Positions 46,801-64,000 of a stretch of 64,000 nt of DNA are shown here, piece after piece (within the stretch, counting starts at the first letter, position 1; each line of letters opens with the position of its first letter). The stretch is from the NCBI GenBank assembly GCA_963920635.1, contig OY987305.1, positions 3,263,153 to 3,327,152 on the forward strand, given 5' to 3'. The stretch comes from Pseudeuparius sepicola. Lineage: Eukaryota; Arthropoda; Insecta; Coleoptera; Anthribidae. The notes beneath the pieces were generated by a model. It was not told the DNA's origin. It saw only the letters and a list, made by a program, of their open reading frames with translations, and ran no database searches. Made by a program: the position numbers and the translations under genes.

Positions 46801-49800
46801 TTGATTTTGATGTTATCGTTTGATGTCATACGTTATCTGCTTTCGTGTTTTTTAGGAAATATCAAAGGGGACGGATAATAGGCACTAGAGCTTTAATGGT
46901 GCATCAAAAATAGGGTAGTTCGACTCCTTTGAACTTTCCGTGCCTGACATTTCAATTTATTGATTATTTCGTTGAATGATAGATGATTGCGACGAACACG
47001 GACGTTTATTTTTGTATTTGCCTTAGAACAATAATTGATCAAGTCAAACTGTATATAATTAGGCGTATTTACAGGTTTACTGACAGTAAAAGGGTAATTT
47101 AATTGTGACATAAAATGTCTTATTTATAGAATTGCGGACGCATTGCAAAAATACCTTGCAAAATCTATAAATTTGTTTACTTTCCAGGATTTCAAGCCAG
47201 TGCGTTATCCCAAAGACCAATATGGAAAATTCTACAGTGGAGACTCTTACATTGTGCTATCGGTAAGATTTGTTTATTTACAAAAAAATGTTTTTAACAT
47301 GTCATATTTTAGACACAAGTAAATAAGCGTGGTGAAAAATTCTGGGATATTCACTTTTGGCTGGGAAGTGAAACTAGTCAGGTAATGTTTCTAATTATTG
47401 TCTTTTTTATTTCATCATTGTTTTAAATATTTCAATTGAGTTCACATTTTAAAAAATATATTATCTATGATCAAAAATAGCATCTAAACTACCGTAAATA
47501 TATTTATAAGCCATTTTCACACAAAAGTTTCTTGGCACATTCATAAATATGCCTTGTACTCATGGGTTTATCGTTAAAATCTGTGCATCATTCTCTCTGT
47601 CATTCTAAATATACTGGAACGTTTTCTGTTGACTTTCCAGCTCGTAAACGAAAGTGTTCATGAGCTGTTCTGTTTAAAAATACAATTCGTTTTAAAAATA
47701 CATTCGCGATCACTATCTGACAGTTATATATGCATATGTATTTTTTTATTATCATATCAGTTACTAAACATTTCAAATTATTTCACTTAATTAAAACATA
47801 GATTAGTAAATACTTAGAGATAAAATATGTATACAGGGTGGCTTATACAGGGTGAGTTTTTTTCGGTGACCACTATGGGGATCTTGGAAACTAGCTGAGC
47901 CAGAACAAAGGTTAAATGGGGAAAGAATTGCAGTTTTGAATGCTCAATCTAATGCCCCTTTTGGATTTTTAAAAAAGTTCATGGCTCACTAAATATTTTG
48001 AAAAGAGTGATTTTTTTGCTATTTCATTAGATCGCTGTAGCTCTGTTATTTCTGATTATACAGAAAAACTGTAGAGACAACAATTGTAGATAATTTTGGG
48101 CTTAATAAGATAATCGAATCTAATTTTTTATGTTGTTTGTGATTTTTGAGATATGACATAAACTTGTGTTTTTTAAATGTAAATCATAGTTGGCTGTGGC
48201 CTTATCATATCGGGGCCATTTTTTAATCTTTCCAAAGATATAATACTGGGCATAGTCATTATAAAAAATAAAAGAGCTATGGCTAATTTTATGTTTTTTT
48301 TTTATTTTCACATAGTCAGCCATGGAATATTTTCATAATTACGTTCTATTCTATAATTTGACATACTTCAAACTCTAATATTTTGTTTTAGCTGGTAACA
48401 AAATGTAACAAAATAAAACAAAAATTAAAAAACTCAAATTCAAATTATTATTGTTTTAAAAGGTGTTCGAACAATCCACCATTAGATATTATTTATGCAA
48501 ATATTGCATCTTATTAAAACTGAATTTGTCGCCTTTCTTAGAGAGCGCCTGTCGATACTGGCAATTGCTTCTAAAACAGTTGCTCTTAATTCAATTGTCT
48601 CACTTTATTTTGTACTGTTCCCCATAAAAAGAAATCCAAAACAGACAAATCGGGGGATCGGGGCTGCCAGGGAATAGGTATATTTCTCCCTATCCAACTA
48701 TTTGGATAGAGCTGATCTAGGTAATTTCTTACGGGCAAATAACTATGTGGAGCTCCATCATGATAATTTATGTCTTATTTTGTTACATTTTGTTACCAGC
48801 TAAAAACAAAACATTAGAAAGTTTGAAGTAATTATTATAAAATAGAACGTAATTATGAAAATATTGCATGGCTGACTATGTGAAAATTAAAAAAAGTCAG
48901 AAAATTAGCCATAGCTGTTTTATATTTTATAATAACTATGCCGAGTATTATATCTTTGGAAAGCTCAAAAAATGACCAACTATGATTTACATTAAAAAAA
49001 AAACACACACAAATTATCTCAAAAATCACAAACAACATAAAAAATTGGATAAGATTATCTTATTAAGCCCAAAATTATCTACAATTTTTGTCTCTACAGT
49101 TTTTCTGTATAATCAGAAATAACGGAGCTTCAGAGATCCGATGAAATCGCAAAAAATCACTCTTTTCAAAAAATCTAGTGAGCCATGAACTTTTTTAAAA
49201 ATCCAAAAGGGGCATTAGATTGAGCATGCAAAACTGCAATTCTTTCCCCATTTAACCTTTGTTCTAGCCCTGCTAGTTTCCGAGATCCCCATAGTGGTCA
49301 TCATAGTGGTGACGATGTAAAGTTTTCCGCATTTTGTTCTCAGGATGAAGCGGGAGCAGCAGCCATTTTGGCAGTCCAACTGGACGACCTTTTAGGGGGC
49401 GACCCAGTCCAACACCGCGAAGTCCAAGAACACGAGTCCCAAAATTTCTTGTCCCTCTTCAAAAACGGAGTTCGCTACCTCCCTGGTGGAGTCAGTTCTG
49501 GCTTCACCCACGTCGATCCTAATGCATTTGAAAAAGTACTCTTCCAAGTCAAGGGCTCCCGAAACATCCGCGTCAAACAGGTAACAACTTATTTGTCTTC
49601 GAATTGTATAAATAAGCATACCTATTTATGTTTTATATAGGTTGTGCCAAATATTTCTTCCATGAACAAAGGAGACTGCTTCATTCTGGACAACGGCAAA
49701 AACATCTATGTTTATGTTGGTGCCAAAGCTAGAAGGGTTGAAAAGCTTAAGGCCATCGGCGCTGCCAACCAAATAAGAGACCAAGACCACGCTGGAAAAG

Positions 49801-52459
49801 CTAAAGTAACCATCGTTGGTAAGGCTAATCACACCCAAACACCTTCAAGTTTCAAACATCAATTATTTTCCAGACGAGTTCAGTTCCGAATCTGAGGTAA
49901 GAGAATTCTTTACTGCCCTTGGAAGCGGCTCGTCTTCAGAAGTCCCAGAAGAAGGCACTGGAGGAGATGACAAAGACTTTGAAACCCAAGAAGAACGAGC
50001 TGTATCACTCCACAAGGTCTCGGACGCCTCTGGACAACTTAAAATCACCCCAATCGCCACCAAGCCTTTGGACCAGTCTCAGTTGGACCCAAGCGACTGC
50101 TTTATTTTGGATACTGGAGATTCGAACATTTTTGTTTGGATTGGAAAGAAAGCTACTGCCAGGGAAAAGCAAGATTCTCTGGCTAAAGCTGATGTGTATC
50201 TCGCACAAAACAACCGTCCCAAGTGGACCCATGTTGAAAGAGTTATTCAAGGTAAGGAACTGAGCACTACACGGTTGAGTTAGAGCACTTGATATATTAT
50301 CGTTAGAGTACTAGTTTTGGTTTGCATTACGAGAATTTATAAGCATCCAATTTGAGTTGATATCATTCGAAAACAATCTTTAAATTTGCTTTATGTTAGA
50401 GCACTTTCACTTCAATCAAAATGATTCATTCTATGTTGAAAATAACTGGAGCATCTGAATTATTCTGGAGTGGAACTTACTCTTAGATTGTGTTAAGAGC
50501 ACTTTGGTAACTGTTGTAGCATATAATCATTTCAAATTTTTGAATTAGAGCATATTTTACAATAGTGCAAGTTTTATTTTGTATTAGAACACTTTAGAAA
50601 CAACACTATATTTTACACATAGTTCCCAATTTAGAGCACTTCCAGCTGACTTAATTAAAATGTATTTATGATGTTATTTCTATGTTGAAAATAAGTACTT
50701 ATTTGAGCATTGGAATTATTACAGTTTGCAATGTCTGAATTTAGGTTAGAGCAGTTTGGCAACATAAGTAACATTTCTAAGCATTTCAATTTTGAGCTAG
50801 AGCACATTAGATTCTGAAACTATTCTGGCTAAGGCTGATGTGTATCATACACAAAATAACCGTCCCAAGTGGACCCATGTTAAAAGAGTTATCCAAGGTA
50901 AGGAACTGAGCACTACATATGGTTGAGTTAAAGCACTTGATATAATATTATCTTTAGAGTACAAGTTTTGGTTTGCATCATGAGAATTTATAAGCATCAA
51001 ATTTGAGTTGACATCATTTAGAAACTCTCTTTAAATTTGCTTTATGTTAAAGTATTTTCACTTCAATTAAAATGATTCATCCTATGTTGAAAATAAATGG
51101 AGCATCTGAATTTTTAATATTATTGAATGGAACTTACTCTTAGATTGTGTTAAGAGCACCTTGGTAACTTTTGTAGCATTTATAAGCATTTAAAATTTTG
51201 AATTAAAGTATATTTTACCATAGTGCAATTAGAACACTATATATTTTAAGCATAGTTCCCAATTTAGAGTTAGAGCACTTCTAGCTGAATTAATTAAAAG
51301 ATATTTATGATGTTGTCCATGTTGAAAATAAGTCCTTCTTTGAGCATCTAAATTATTACAGTGTGGAATATATGAATTTAGGTTAGAGCACTTTGGCAAC
51401 TTATGTAGCATTTCTAAGCATTTAAAATTTTGAGCTAGGGCATATCAGATTCTGAAACTATTCTGTGAACACCTACCAGATTTGAGATAATGCTTTAACT
51501 AAACTGTTTTCTTAATTGCTTCCAAGAGTATCTTAAATGTGTATTAACATCGCTGTTATATTTTATTTAAGAGCACTTTCCAAACTTATACAGATGCTTT
51601 ACTTAAAATGCATTGCCTGATATTTTCTTAATTATAATTTGAATGCGTATTGAGGTAGAGCACATTCTTTAGGTCTTTAAAATATTCTATACGGCACTCT
51701 TTGAATATTCACAACTTTCCAACGGTGCTCTAACTAAACACATAAAATTACTTAAATGTGTATCAAAGCACTTTTTCAATCAAGCTCTTTAGGGACTGAA
51801 AACCACTTAACCTGTCTATTTTCTCTGAGTTAGAGCACTTTGAAAAATCCCGCACTTATTATTTAAAGCATTGTGGACCTGATACTCTTGTATTTAAGCA
51901 GCGTTCTGTGATGTTCTAACTAAAAATCTCTTATAGGTGCCGAACCGACTGCTTTCACCCAGTACTTCAGAACCTGGCAAGCAGCTGGTGAACTGCATCC
52001 AAGATTGACTCGAGCAACATCAAATATAGATGCTCCACTAGAGTTGGACCCTCTGTTGTTCCATGCGCAGATTCGCAGGCCAGGTGAAGCTTTCCATATC
52101 GAAAGGATAGCCAACTTTGACCAAGACGACCTTGACAGTGGCGACGTTATGTTTTTGGATGTTGGACACACCATTTACATCTGGCATGGAAATGAAGCTA
52201 GCGACGAGGAGAAGGACAAGAGCAAGGAGCTTATTGATGTAAGATTGGATAGTTAGAGAGTTAGTGTCATAGATAATTTTGGATGTATTTTCAGAATTAT
52301 ATCAAGCATAACGGTCGTGAAGACGTGACGGTAATTGTTCTGAAGCAAGGACAAGAAAGTGAGGAGTTTAAGAGTAAATTCCCATCCTGGAAAGCCGATT
52401 TGTGGGATAACCAGCCGGATATCAGAACGTTCATTAAGAACGAAGGAATATTGAACTGA
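40871..52459 (+). CDS. Gel: Gelsolin, secreted form, 8 coding exons
   Basis: Exons: 40871-41053, 47188-47262, 47313-47381, 49344-49580, 49641-49818, 49874-50251, 51937-52238, 52295-52459, about 528 residues; all phases agree. The protein severs and caps actin filaments in a Ca2+-dependent way (family knowledge). Residues 1-20 form a signal peptide (hydrophobic [13 protein letters not shown]). The G1 domain starts near [17 protein letters not shown] and includes [12 protein letters not shown] and [14 protein letters not shown]2 follows [12 protein letters not shown]3 contains [20 protein letters not shown], and the last domain contains [16 protein letters not shown] and resembles G6. The G4 and G5 repeats of six-domain gelsolins are missing, so this is a four-domain type. 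The exon 1 donor (GTTAGA) is weak. A cytoplasmic isoform with another first exon is possible but was not found. Intron 1 is 6.1 kb and holds several repeats. Confidence 0.93.
41249..41698. mobile_element. 450-bp MITE, TA target, copy 2, in gelsolin intron 1
   Basis: The same family as 18,160-18,655: CAGTGACCGGCAGAAAGTTG at both ends in inverse, flanked by TA. It lies about 195 bp after the exon 1 donor. Confidence 0.88.
41824..42050. repeat. Partial copy of the CAGTGTGGTCA repeat
   Basis: TACAGTGTGGTCACTTAAGT, then AACATATGGGACT and ATACAGGGTGGGTCAAAAAA, as at 38,452 and 60,953, without the inner arms. Confidence 0.65.
42125..42306. mobile_element. hAT-like MITE (about 182 bp) inserted in PLE P5
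   Basis: The ends ACAGTGGTGTAACCAG and CTGGTTACGCCACTGT are inverse. CAAACAG directly flanks it on both sides (42118-42124 and 42307-42313), a 7-8 bp target duplication within the PLE end CAAACAGATCCATT. The CAGTGGCGTA-type end is typical of hAT MITEs. Confidence 0.75.
42307..43400 (-). mobile_element. PLE copy P5 with inverted terminal segments and internal deletion
   Basis: Minus-strand order: terminal segment at 43,395-43,300 (AATTTTTAATTGGGTTTTCG), joined directly to the LPFLGVSLL part of RT, a decayed linker, a GIY-YIG region with stops, the 3' UTR, and the terminal segment in opposite orientation at 42,345-42,310. The RT active site is deleted. Confidence 0.75.
43401..44275. other. Gelsolin intron 1, unassigned AT-rich stretch
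   Basis: No frames with a signature, no terminal repeats. A CAGGGTGATACG motif preceded by TA appears at its end (44,279). Confidence 0.45.
44624..45804. mobile_element. 1.18-kb CAGGGTG-type foldback element in gelsolin intron 1
   Basis: The ends CAGGGTGATTCAGTTTTATT and the inverse are parts of arms about 320 bp long (44,624-44,945 and 45,490-45,804) that differ at few positions. The core 45,060-45,400 is also an imperfect palindrome. Same family as 17,420-19,319. Confidence 0.88.
45805..47187. other. Gelsolin intron 1, last part, no element recognised
   Basis: Overlapping short frames at 45,978-46,333 share no signature. An alternative first exon for a cytoplasmic gelsolin could lie here, but none is supported. 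Confidence 0.4.
47848..49298. mobile_element. Long-TIR mariner-like element in gelsolin intron 3
   Basis: 47,848-48,440 and 48,780-49,298 are inverse copies (GACCACTATGGGGATCT, GGTTAAATGGGGAAAGAATT). They enclose a transposase remnant. The left end reads TACAGGGTGAG. The right edge lies about 45 bp from exon 4, so the insertion almost reaches the splice acceptor. Confidence 0.8.
48435..48778 (-). pseudogene. Mariner-like transposase C-terminal remnant
   Basis: The minus strand reads [18 protein letters not shown], then [30 protein letters not shown], then after a frameshift [13 protein letters not shown]. The HDGAPHS segment holds the second catalytic Asp. It is truncated upstream and shifted after NKV. 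It differs from the remnant at 36,568, so it is a separate subfamily. Confidence 0.85.
50179..51469 (+). repeat. 646-bp tandem duplication of gelsolin exon 6 end plus intron
   Basis: Unit 1 is 50,179-50,824 and unit 2 is 50,825-51,469. Unit 1 begins in exon 6 (CTGGCTAAAGCTGATGTG). Unit 2 repeats that coding end with its donor at 50,898 and then about 570 bp of intron. Both end at GATTCTGAAACTATTCTG. Confidence 0.9.
50280..51840 (+). repeat. Degenerate TTAGAGCACTT motif array in gelsolin intron 6
   Basis: TTAGAGCACTT or close variants occur near 50,280, 50,397, 50,494, 50,547, 50,632, 50,745, 50,799, 50,930, 51,274, 51,384, 51,570, 51,655 and 51,830. The array continues beyond the 646-bp duplication, so smaller repeats predate it. 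Confidence 0.7.
50811..50897 (+). other. Possible extra gelsolin exon from the duplication
   Basis: An acceptor CACATTAG before 50,811 and the duplicated donor CAAG|GTAAGG would give an 87-bp exon, a multiple of three, in the phase needed after exon 6. It reads [20 protein letters not shown] and onward without a stop. The acceptor lacks a strong pyrimidine tract. Confidence 0.4.
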
Positions 52460-52620
52460 AAGATTGACAAATAATTTTAATGGTTCTTGTTATATGTCGC
52501 ACACCGCTTTTGTGATCAATATACATATTTATATAAGTGGCTTTATATTTCATTAGAAATTCATATACACTGGTCATTTTATTTCACTTGTCTTATATAC
52601 AATGTATTGCCAAATATTTT

Positions 52621-52626
52621 AATAAA
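52621..52626 (+). terminator. Poly(A) signal of gelsolin
   Basis: AATAAA is about 160 bp past the gelsolin stop codon (52457-52459) in AT-rich DNA, a usual position for a 3' UTR end. It is followed by TG-containing sequence. Confidence 0.5.
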
Positions 52627-52659
52627 GGTTTGAAAGTTTACGTTTTTTTAAAGGTGTAT

Positions 52660-53985
52660 AATAATCCTTAAAACTAGGAGTACCACAGAACAAATCAAGT
52701 ATTTGTGCAGGGGAGGGGTAGCAATTAATATTATTTCGGTTTCATTGCTAGCGCTCAGTTTTCCCCAATATTCAAGAAAACATTATTGAGACACTGAGGA
52801 ATTCAGTAATGCATAAACTAAACAGCCACAAAGTTTAAAAACTTGCTAATTACGTAAATATTATTTATAGACATAATCGTAGGGTCTTATGCAAGTATCC
52901 GGGTATTGTTTTATCAAGTTTGCAAAATTTCGTCAAGTACCCTATTGTAAGGACTTAAGACGTATGAAATCAAATTACAGATTTTGGGGATCAAAATACT
53001 TTTATTTAAACTTCAACTTACAAAAAACTATGAGTGACTGTCGAGTAGCTCACAAAAAATACGTTGAAGGAATAATAGAAAAAAATATATATACACTGGG
53101 AACAATAAAATTTGAAGCATTGCGGCGCTCTAAATGTTTGTAAAACTGGATTTTCGAACCGCATCGGTTACACAAAAGAAATAAAGACAGAATTAGTGTT
53201 AAACAAATATTTGAAATTAGCGGAGTCAATCGGAAAAGCTAGTATTTACAGTAAAATGTCAGATATTTACATGGCCCTACAAAACGGACATTTTTTTGGC
53301 TGTTGCTTCATGTATGGAATTTTTGAAAACGACAAGGGGAACACTCTAAACTAAACCACAAACCAAACATTTAGAACAATAATCACAAATTGTAATTTCC
53401 CATAGAAAACATAACTTACTTGTTTAAGTTACGGGTGTTCTACGTCTGTCAATTTTGAATCAAATGAAAACCCACCAAGCATTTTCACGTAAAACCTGTT
53501 TTGACAGACTTTGGAACACTTCTAAGTCGTATAGATTTTCTTTGGGAAATCGAACTCATAAAATGTGGGTACGTAGAAACTCTATTATACTTAGAAATCG
53601 AAAACGATATTAAACGATTCAACCCTTTTCGACAAAATTACAATAAAGCAACCGATAATCTCGCAATTGTATATTATAAAGGGTTAGACCTAACGAAAAA
53701 CAACGTTTGTGCATAACCCTACTTAAAACATAAAATTTTACTACAAAAAAGGTTACGCCACCAATCTCGTACAATCACAAAATACAATAAAAAATTTGAA
53801 AACTAAAATTAAAATAATTTGCAAAAAATAAACTGTAAACACCATGTTGAAAACACTATACTTGTGGAACCGGCCGCCGTTTTTTTTTATAAGTGGACTA
53901 GACTTTAAATTTATTACCTATAAGATTACTGTAAAGTATTCAACAGTTATGAAAGTACACAGATCACGGCTCAATCTTTAAGACG
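52660..53985. other. Gap between convergent gelsolin and Cul4; no supported gene
   Basis: 52,665-52,760 is a copy of the repeat at 29,380. Three plus-strand frames (52889-53143, 53112-53354, 53501-53716) have better amino-acid balance than most of the window. However, they have no ATG context, splice sites or family signature that I can recognise. Confidence 0.4.
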
Positions 53986-53991
53986 TTTATT
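53986..53991 (-). terminator. Poly(A) signal next to the Cul4 stop
   Basis: On the minus strand AATAAA begins 6 nt after the TAA stop (complement of 53998-54000). A 3' UTR this short would be unusual, so further signals in the AT-rich DNA down to 53700 may be used instead. Confidence 0.35.
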
Positions 53992-53997
53992 CTCTTC

Positions 53998-63275
<9,278 letters not shown>

Positions 63276-63686
63276 ATTTTGAAATAAATTTCTCTAGAAA
63301 TCCTAACTAAATACGGATCCTTGAGGGACGTTTCAAGTTGTCTGAGGCTACAGCTCAGCTGGTGCAAGGCTAGCGTTCATGCTAAACAACAAATTGTAAA
63401 TTATTTGCACTACTCCGCCTAAGTATTAGTTTTATTTAAAACATCGCTACTAATCGGTAATAAAATTATTAGCTGCCCTCGACTACTAAACAACACTTTT
63501 CTCTACGCACAGGAACAGGGAACAATCAAAAATAGGCACGTTTTTTCTTTTCAACTGGAATACATCATCCGGTTGACAGATTACTAACAGGACCAATTTT
63601 TTAATATTCCTACTCTTCTTTATCAATTAGAATAAACTTCCCCTAATCTTAAATTCACTAAATATTTTCTTCGTAGACTTTTAGCA
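63276..63686. promoter_or_regulatory. Likely bidirectional promoter region of Cul4 and the divergent exon
   Basis: This 411-bp gap separates the cullin-4 ATG (minus strand) from the possible divergent ATG at 63687. It is free of the inverted-repeat elements that fill most other gaps and is richer in GC near 63300-63420. No TATA box is placed with confidence. The promoter role is inferred from position only. Confidence 0.4.
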
Positions 63687-63788
63687 ATGTCTTTAGACAG
63701 AACAAAAACGAAAAAATGCCATATTATTATAGAAAGTTATGGCGACACTTCTAGGACATTACAACCACAATTCAACCGGATCAAAAAT
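63687..63788 (+). CDS. Possible first coding exon of a divergent gene (partial)
   Basis: An ATG at 63687 opens a 34-codon segment rich in Lys, Thr and Arg (MSLDRTKTKKCHIIIESYGD...) that ends at a good donor, AAT|GTAAGA, in phase 0. The frame stays open to 63992 without the donor, but the later part is AT-rich and looks intronic. The ATG lies about 410 bp from the cullin-4 start on the other strand, as for a shared bidirectional promoter. I do not recognise the protein, and the window ends before a second exon can be judged. Confidence 0.35.
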
Positions 63789-64000
63789 GTAAGAACACTT
63801 GAAAACGCCTACTGGGTCTTCTGTCAAAAATTACCTTTCAAAATTATGGCGGCAATTTTAAAAAAAATTTTATTTCCAGCTAATTTTAAAGTAAGTTTTT
63901 TTGGTAGTTTATACTTATTAGTACAAAAAGTCAGTAAAAGATCTGTTTGTTTCTACCTAAAAATATCGTTAATGCCAAAAAATACTCTGTAATATATAAT

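Overview
The window is nuclear DNA of an insect, possibly a beetle, although nothing here fixes the order. It is AT-rich, its genes are split by spliceosomal introns with GT..AG ends, and most of the non-coding DNA is decayed transposable elements. Three multi-exon genes are clear, and every exon junction proposed for them keeps the reading frame. No bacterial-type operons, CRISPR arrays or rRNA genes were seen.

Layout. 1-9.2 kb: Penelope-like retroelement (PLE) fragments mixed with TA-flanked inverted-repeat elements. 9.2-20.5 kb: inverted-repeat elements, several of them nested inside one another, with no gene seen. 20,555-28,174 (+): a protein with two PDZ domains, seven coding exons, whose first and fifth introns are full of foldback elements. 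A degraded tRNA-like sequence lies in its first intron. 28.2-40.7 kb: intergenic repeats. These include a palindrome with two perfect 150-bp arms, four copies of a 122-bp tandem repeat, a 596-bp tandem repeat inside a foldback element, and a decayed DDE transposase between long inverted repeats. 40,871-52,459 (+): gelsolin in eight coding exons, starting in a GC-rich island and with a signal peptide. 53,998-63,275 (-): cullin-4 in seven coding exons, convergent with gelsolin. 63,687-end (+): a possible first exon of a gene divergent from cullin-4.

Gelsolin (actin severing and capping) and cullin-4 (scaffold of CRL4 ubiquitin ligases) are conserved housekeeping-type genes. Nothing suggests that the three genes work together; they are simply neighbours.

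The most unusual signal is a set of very short insertions built on the core CAAAGTCTAGAG or its complement. Three copies (8,640-8,654; 10,886-10,914; 33,307-33,324) are each bounded by a different exact 7-bp direct repeat. For two of them an uninterrupted paralogous site exists in this same window. They look like mobile elements, or footprints of one, only 15-29 bp long. A separate 21-bp GC-rich hairpin with a 6-bp duplication interrupts the catalytic YVDD motif of a PLE reverse transcriptase. Gelsolin also carries a tandem duplication of the end of exon 6 that could be spliced in frame as an extra exon.

Coordinates of exons come from reading splice sites and frames by eye. Repeat boundaries are approximate unless a target duplication fixes them.
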